From SG8-41 sp032123035 (GTDB lineage: Bacteria > Pseudomonadota > Gammaproteobacteria > Burkholderiales > SG8-41): a stretch of 13,331 bases of DNA. Each line of letters begins with the position of its first letter. Position 1 is the first letter of the stretch. The stretch is taken from the NCBI GenBank assembly GCA_032123035.1, contig JAQBFV010000247.1, positions 1-13,331 on the forward strand. Direction: 5' to 3'. Made by a program: the position numbers and the translations under genes. Shown here piece after piece: positions 11,169 to 13,331 of this stretch. Below the pieces are notes generated by a model. The model saw nothing but the letters and a program-made list of their open reading frames with translations. It was not told the origin of the DNA and did no database searches.

Positions 11169-13217
11169 TCACGACATCGGGGCCCCTGCTCCTCCGCTCA
11201 TGCCGCTATGCCTCAGCAGCGCATCCATCTTTGGCTGGCGGCCGCGAAAAGCGACGAATGACTCGATGGCGGGGCGGCTCCCCCCGACGCCCAGAATCTC
11301 AGTCCAGAACCGGCTGCCGGTCACGGGGTCGAGCACCCCGTTTTCCTCGAACAGGCTGTAGGCATCCGCGGACAGCACCTCGGCCCACTTGTAACTGTAG
11401 TAGCCCGCCGCGTAACCGCCCGCGAAAATGTGCGAGAAATTGTTGGGAAAGCGGTTGTAGGCCGGCGGCGCGACCACGGCGACCCGCGTCCGCACCTCAT
11501 CGAGCAGCTCCAGCACGGTCTTCGCCCCTTCCGCGTCGTAGTCGTAGTGCAGGTGGAGGTCGAACAGCGAGAACTCGAGTTGCCGCACCATCTGCATTCC
11601 GCTCTGGAAATTCTTGGCGTCGAGCATCCGGTCGAAAAGCGGGCGCGGCAACGGCGCCCCGGTGTCGACATGGCTGGTCATGGGTGCCAGCACGTCCCAT
11701 TCCCAGCAAAAGTTTTCCATGAACTGGGACGGGAGCTCCACGGCGTCCCACTCGACGCCGTTGATTCCCGAGACGCCAAGGTAGTCGACATGCGTGAGCA
11801 AGTGATGCAGCCCGTGTCCAAACTCGTGAAAGAGCGTGATGACCTCGTCGTGCGTGAAGAGTGCGGGCTTGCCGCCGACCGGTGCGGAGAAGTTGCAGTT
11901 GAGGTACGCGACCGGTCGTTGCACGTCTGCCGCCTTGCGCCGGCGCGTGATCGCTTCGTCCATCCATGCACCGCCGCGTTTTGACGGACGCGCATAGAGG
12001 TCCACGTAGAACTGTCCGACCGGGGCGCCTGCGTGGTCGCTGACGTCGTAGAAAATGACATCAGGATGCCAGACGGGGGCCTTCGCGGGAGCGATCCGCA
12101 GGCCGAAAAGGGTCTCGATGAGCTTGAACATCCCCGGCAGCACCTTCGTCTCGGGGAAATACTGTTTCACTTCCTGGTCGGAGAAGGCATAACGATTCAG
12201 GCGCAGCTTCTCGGAGGCGTAGGCGAGATCCCAGGCCTCGAGCTGATCGAGCCCAAGCTCCTGGCCCGCGAACTCGGTGATTTTCCTGAGATCACGCTCC
12301 GCATAAGGCCGCGCGCGTGCCGCAAGCTCGGCCAGAAACTCGCTCACCTGCCGCGGCGACTCCGCCATCTTGGGCTCGAGAGAGTACTTGGCATAACTCG
12401 CGAAGCCCAGCAGCTGCGCCAGCTCGCGGCGTAGCGTGACGATTTCGCGTATCAGCGGGGTGTTGTCCCACTCGGGCTTTCCGAACTCGGAGGCCCGTGT
12501 CACGTAAGCGCGGTACATGAGCTCGCGCAACCCGCGGTCCTCGGCGTACTGCATGACCGGCAGATACGACGGCGCATGCAACGTGAACTTCCATCCCGAC
12601 TTGCCGTCGGCCTTCGCAGCCTCGGCTGCTGCCGTCAGCACGTCTTCCGGAATGCCGGCGGTCCCGGCACGATCGGTGACGTGATGCGCGAAGGCGTTGG
12701 TCGCGTCGAGTAGATTGTCGGAGAAGCGCGAGCCGAGCTCGGACTGCCGTTCGCGGATCGCCATGAAGCGTGCTTTCTTCCCGGCGGGCAACTCCGCGCC
12801 GCCCAGGCGGAAATCACGCAGCTCGTTTTCCACAATCTTGCGCTGCGCCTGCGCCAAACCCGCGAAGCCAGGGCTGCCATGCAGCGCCTTGAATTTGGCA
12901 AACAAACCTTCGTGCTGCCCGAGCTCGGTGTAGTACTGGGTGACCTTCGGCAAATTGGTGTTATAAACCTCGCGCAGCTCGGGGCTGTTCATGACCGCAT
13001 TGAGATGACCGACGACACCCCATGCCCGGCCGAGGCGCTCGTTGCCGTCCTCCAGAGGCTCGACGAAGTCGTTCCAGGTGGCGGGGACACCGGGCGCGGC
13101 GAGGCGCACGATCAGCGCACGGTTGTCGTCGAGCAGCTGGTCGATCGCCGGCGCCACTTGCTCCGGCTTGAAATCGGCAAACCGCGGCAGCCCGGAAAAA
13201 TCGAGCAACGGATTCAT
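11169..13217 (-). CDS. prlC: Oligopeptidase A (M3 family metallopeptidase)
   Basis: A 682-residue cytosolic zinc peptidase, full length for the PrlC/OpdA branch of family M3. It degrades short peptides, including cleaved signal peptides and products of ATP-dependent proteases. The zinc motif HEFGH at 464-468 gives ligands H464 and H468 and catalytic E465. The third ligand is E494 in WDAVELPSQFMENF, 26 residues after H468 as in E. coli PrlC. The C-terminal lobe holds the M3-typical GGYAAGYYSYKWAEVLSADAY region with the tyrosines that bind substrate. The helical N-terminal lid is complete. ATG 13217 gives the normal MNPLLDFSGLPRF start, with only a modest GAGA ribosome binding site. The leader is occupied by a heptad array. 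It is upstream of the glutaredoxin-like gene but 182 bases away, with a possible terminator between them. Confidence 0.96.
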   Translation of the reverse strand: MNPLLDFSGLPRFADFKPEQVAPAIDQLLDDNRALIVRLAAPGVPATWNDFVEPLEDGNERLGRAWGVVGHLNAVMNSPELREVYNTNLPKVTQYYTELGQHEGLFAKFKALHGSPGFAGLAQAQRKIVENELRDFRLGGAELPAGKKARFMAIRERQSELGSRFSDNLLDATNAFAHHVTDRAGTAGIPEDVLTAAAEAAKADGKSGWKFTLHAPSYLPVMQYAEDRGLRELMYRAYVTRASEFGKPEWDNTPLIREIVTLRRELAQLLGFASYAKYSLEPKMAESPRQVSEFLAELAARARPYAERDLRKITEFAGQELGLDQLEAWDLAYASEKLRLNRYAFSDQEVKQYFPETKVLPGMFKLIETLFGLRIAPAKAPVWHPDVIFYDVSDHAGAPVGQFYVDLYARPSKRGGAWMDEAITRRRKAADVQRPVAYLNCNFSAPVGGKPALFTHDEVITLFHEFGHGLHHLLTHVDYLGVSGINGVEWDAVELPSQFMENFCWEWDVLAPMTSHVDTGAPLPRPLFDRMLDAKNFQSGMQMVRQLEFSLFDLHLHYDYDAEGAKTVLELLDEVRTRVAVVAPPAYNRFPNNFSHIFAGGYAAGYYSYKWAEVLSADAYSLFEENGVLDPVTGSRFWTEILGVGGSRPAIESFVAFRGRQPKMDALLRHSGMSGGAGAPMS

Positions 13218-13228
13218 CGCTATCTCTG

Positions 13229-13331
13229 TTCAGAGTTCAGAGTTCGGAGTTCGGAGACCAAACTTTTTGATTATAGGTTGGGCGTGTCAGGCTAAACCGA
13301 AAGACCTCGAACCCTGAACCCTGAACCCTGA
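13229..13331. repeat. Facing heptad-repeat arrays upstream of prlC (TTCAGAG / CCCTGAA)
   Basis: Four 7-mers TTCAGAG, TTCAGAG, TTCGGAG, TTCGGAG cover 13229-13256. After 48 bases a facing array CCTCGAA, CCCTGAA, CCCTGAA, CCCTGA covers 13305-13331 and runs off the window. The arms are reverse-complementary at about 21 of 27 positions by eye, with the 7-bp phase kept. The array lies 11 bases upstream of the prlC start codon, inside its leader. Confidence 0.8.

Overview
The window reads as ordinary chromosomal DNA of a GC-rich proteobacterium, most likely a betaproteobacterium. This is inferred from the style of the NtrB/NtrC and glutamine synthetase proteins, from two DUF4124 proteins, and from gene order (rhodanese, glnA, DUF4124, ntrB, ntrC, then xth and an M3 peptidase). 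No mobile element, prophage, CRISPR array, tRNA or rRNA was seen. All genes appear intact.

Layout. Left part, + strand: a small exported protein of unknown function (130-513), undecaprenyl-diphosphatase UppP (638-1459) and a GNAT acetyltransferase/nitrilase fusion (1547-3121). A single-domain rhodanese on the - strand (3277-3726) converges on the fusion gene and diverges from glnA. Centre, + strand, the nitrogen-control block: glnA (4017-5429), an exported DUF4124 coiled-coil protein (5710-6201), ntrB (6314-7387), ntrC (7479-8885) and a DUF427 protein (8905-9189). Right part, - strand, in transcription order: oligopeptidase A (13217-11169), an exported DUF4124 protein with two glutaredoxin-like domains (10986-10225) and exonuclease III (10161-9394).

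How it works together. Upstream of glnA there are two NtrC-type palindromes 31 bp apart, followed by a strong sigma-54 -24/-12 element, the enteric glnAp2 arrangement. A hairpin starts inside the glnA stop codon. Beyond it, a third NtrC-type site abuts a sigma-70-like promoter for the DUF4124-ntrB-ntrC unit, which resembles the autorepressed glnL promoter of enterics. The block therefore looks like a self-contained nitrogen regulon core: NtrB phosphorylates NtrC, NtrC-P activates glnA and probably limits its own synthesis.

The most unusual layer is between the genes. At least four spacers carry arrays of degenerate 7-bp repeats (GTGACGA, TTCACGA, TTTACGA, TTCAGAG types). They are often arranged as two facing arms with the same 7-bp phase, so that they form imperfect inverted repeats. 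A fifth spacer (9198-9395) holds a different composite: three 9-mers, two 37-bp direct repeats, and a facing arm that overlaps the end of xth. No fully new enzymatic system was recognised. The least understood parts are these repeat families, the tandem CX3C glutaredoxin-like protein and the DUF4124 gene inside the ntrBC operon.
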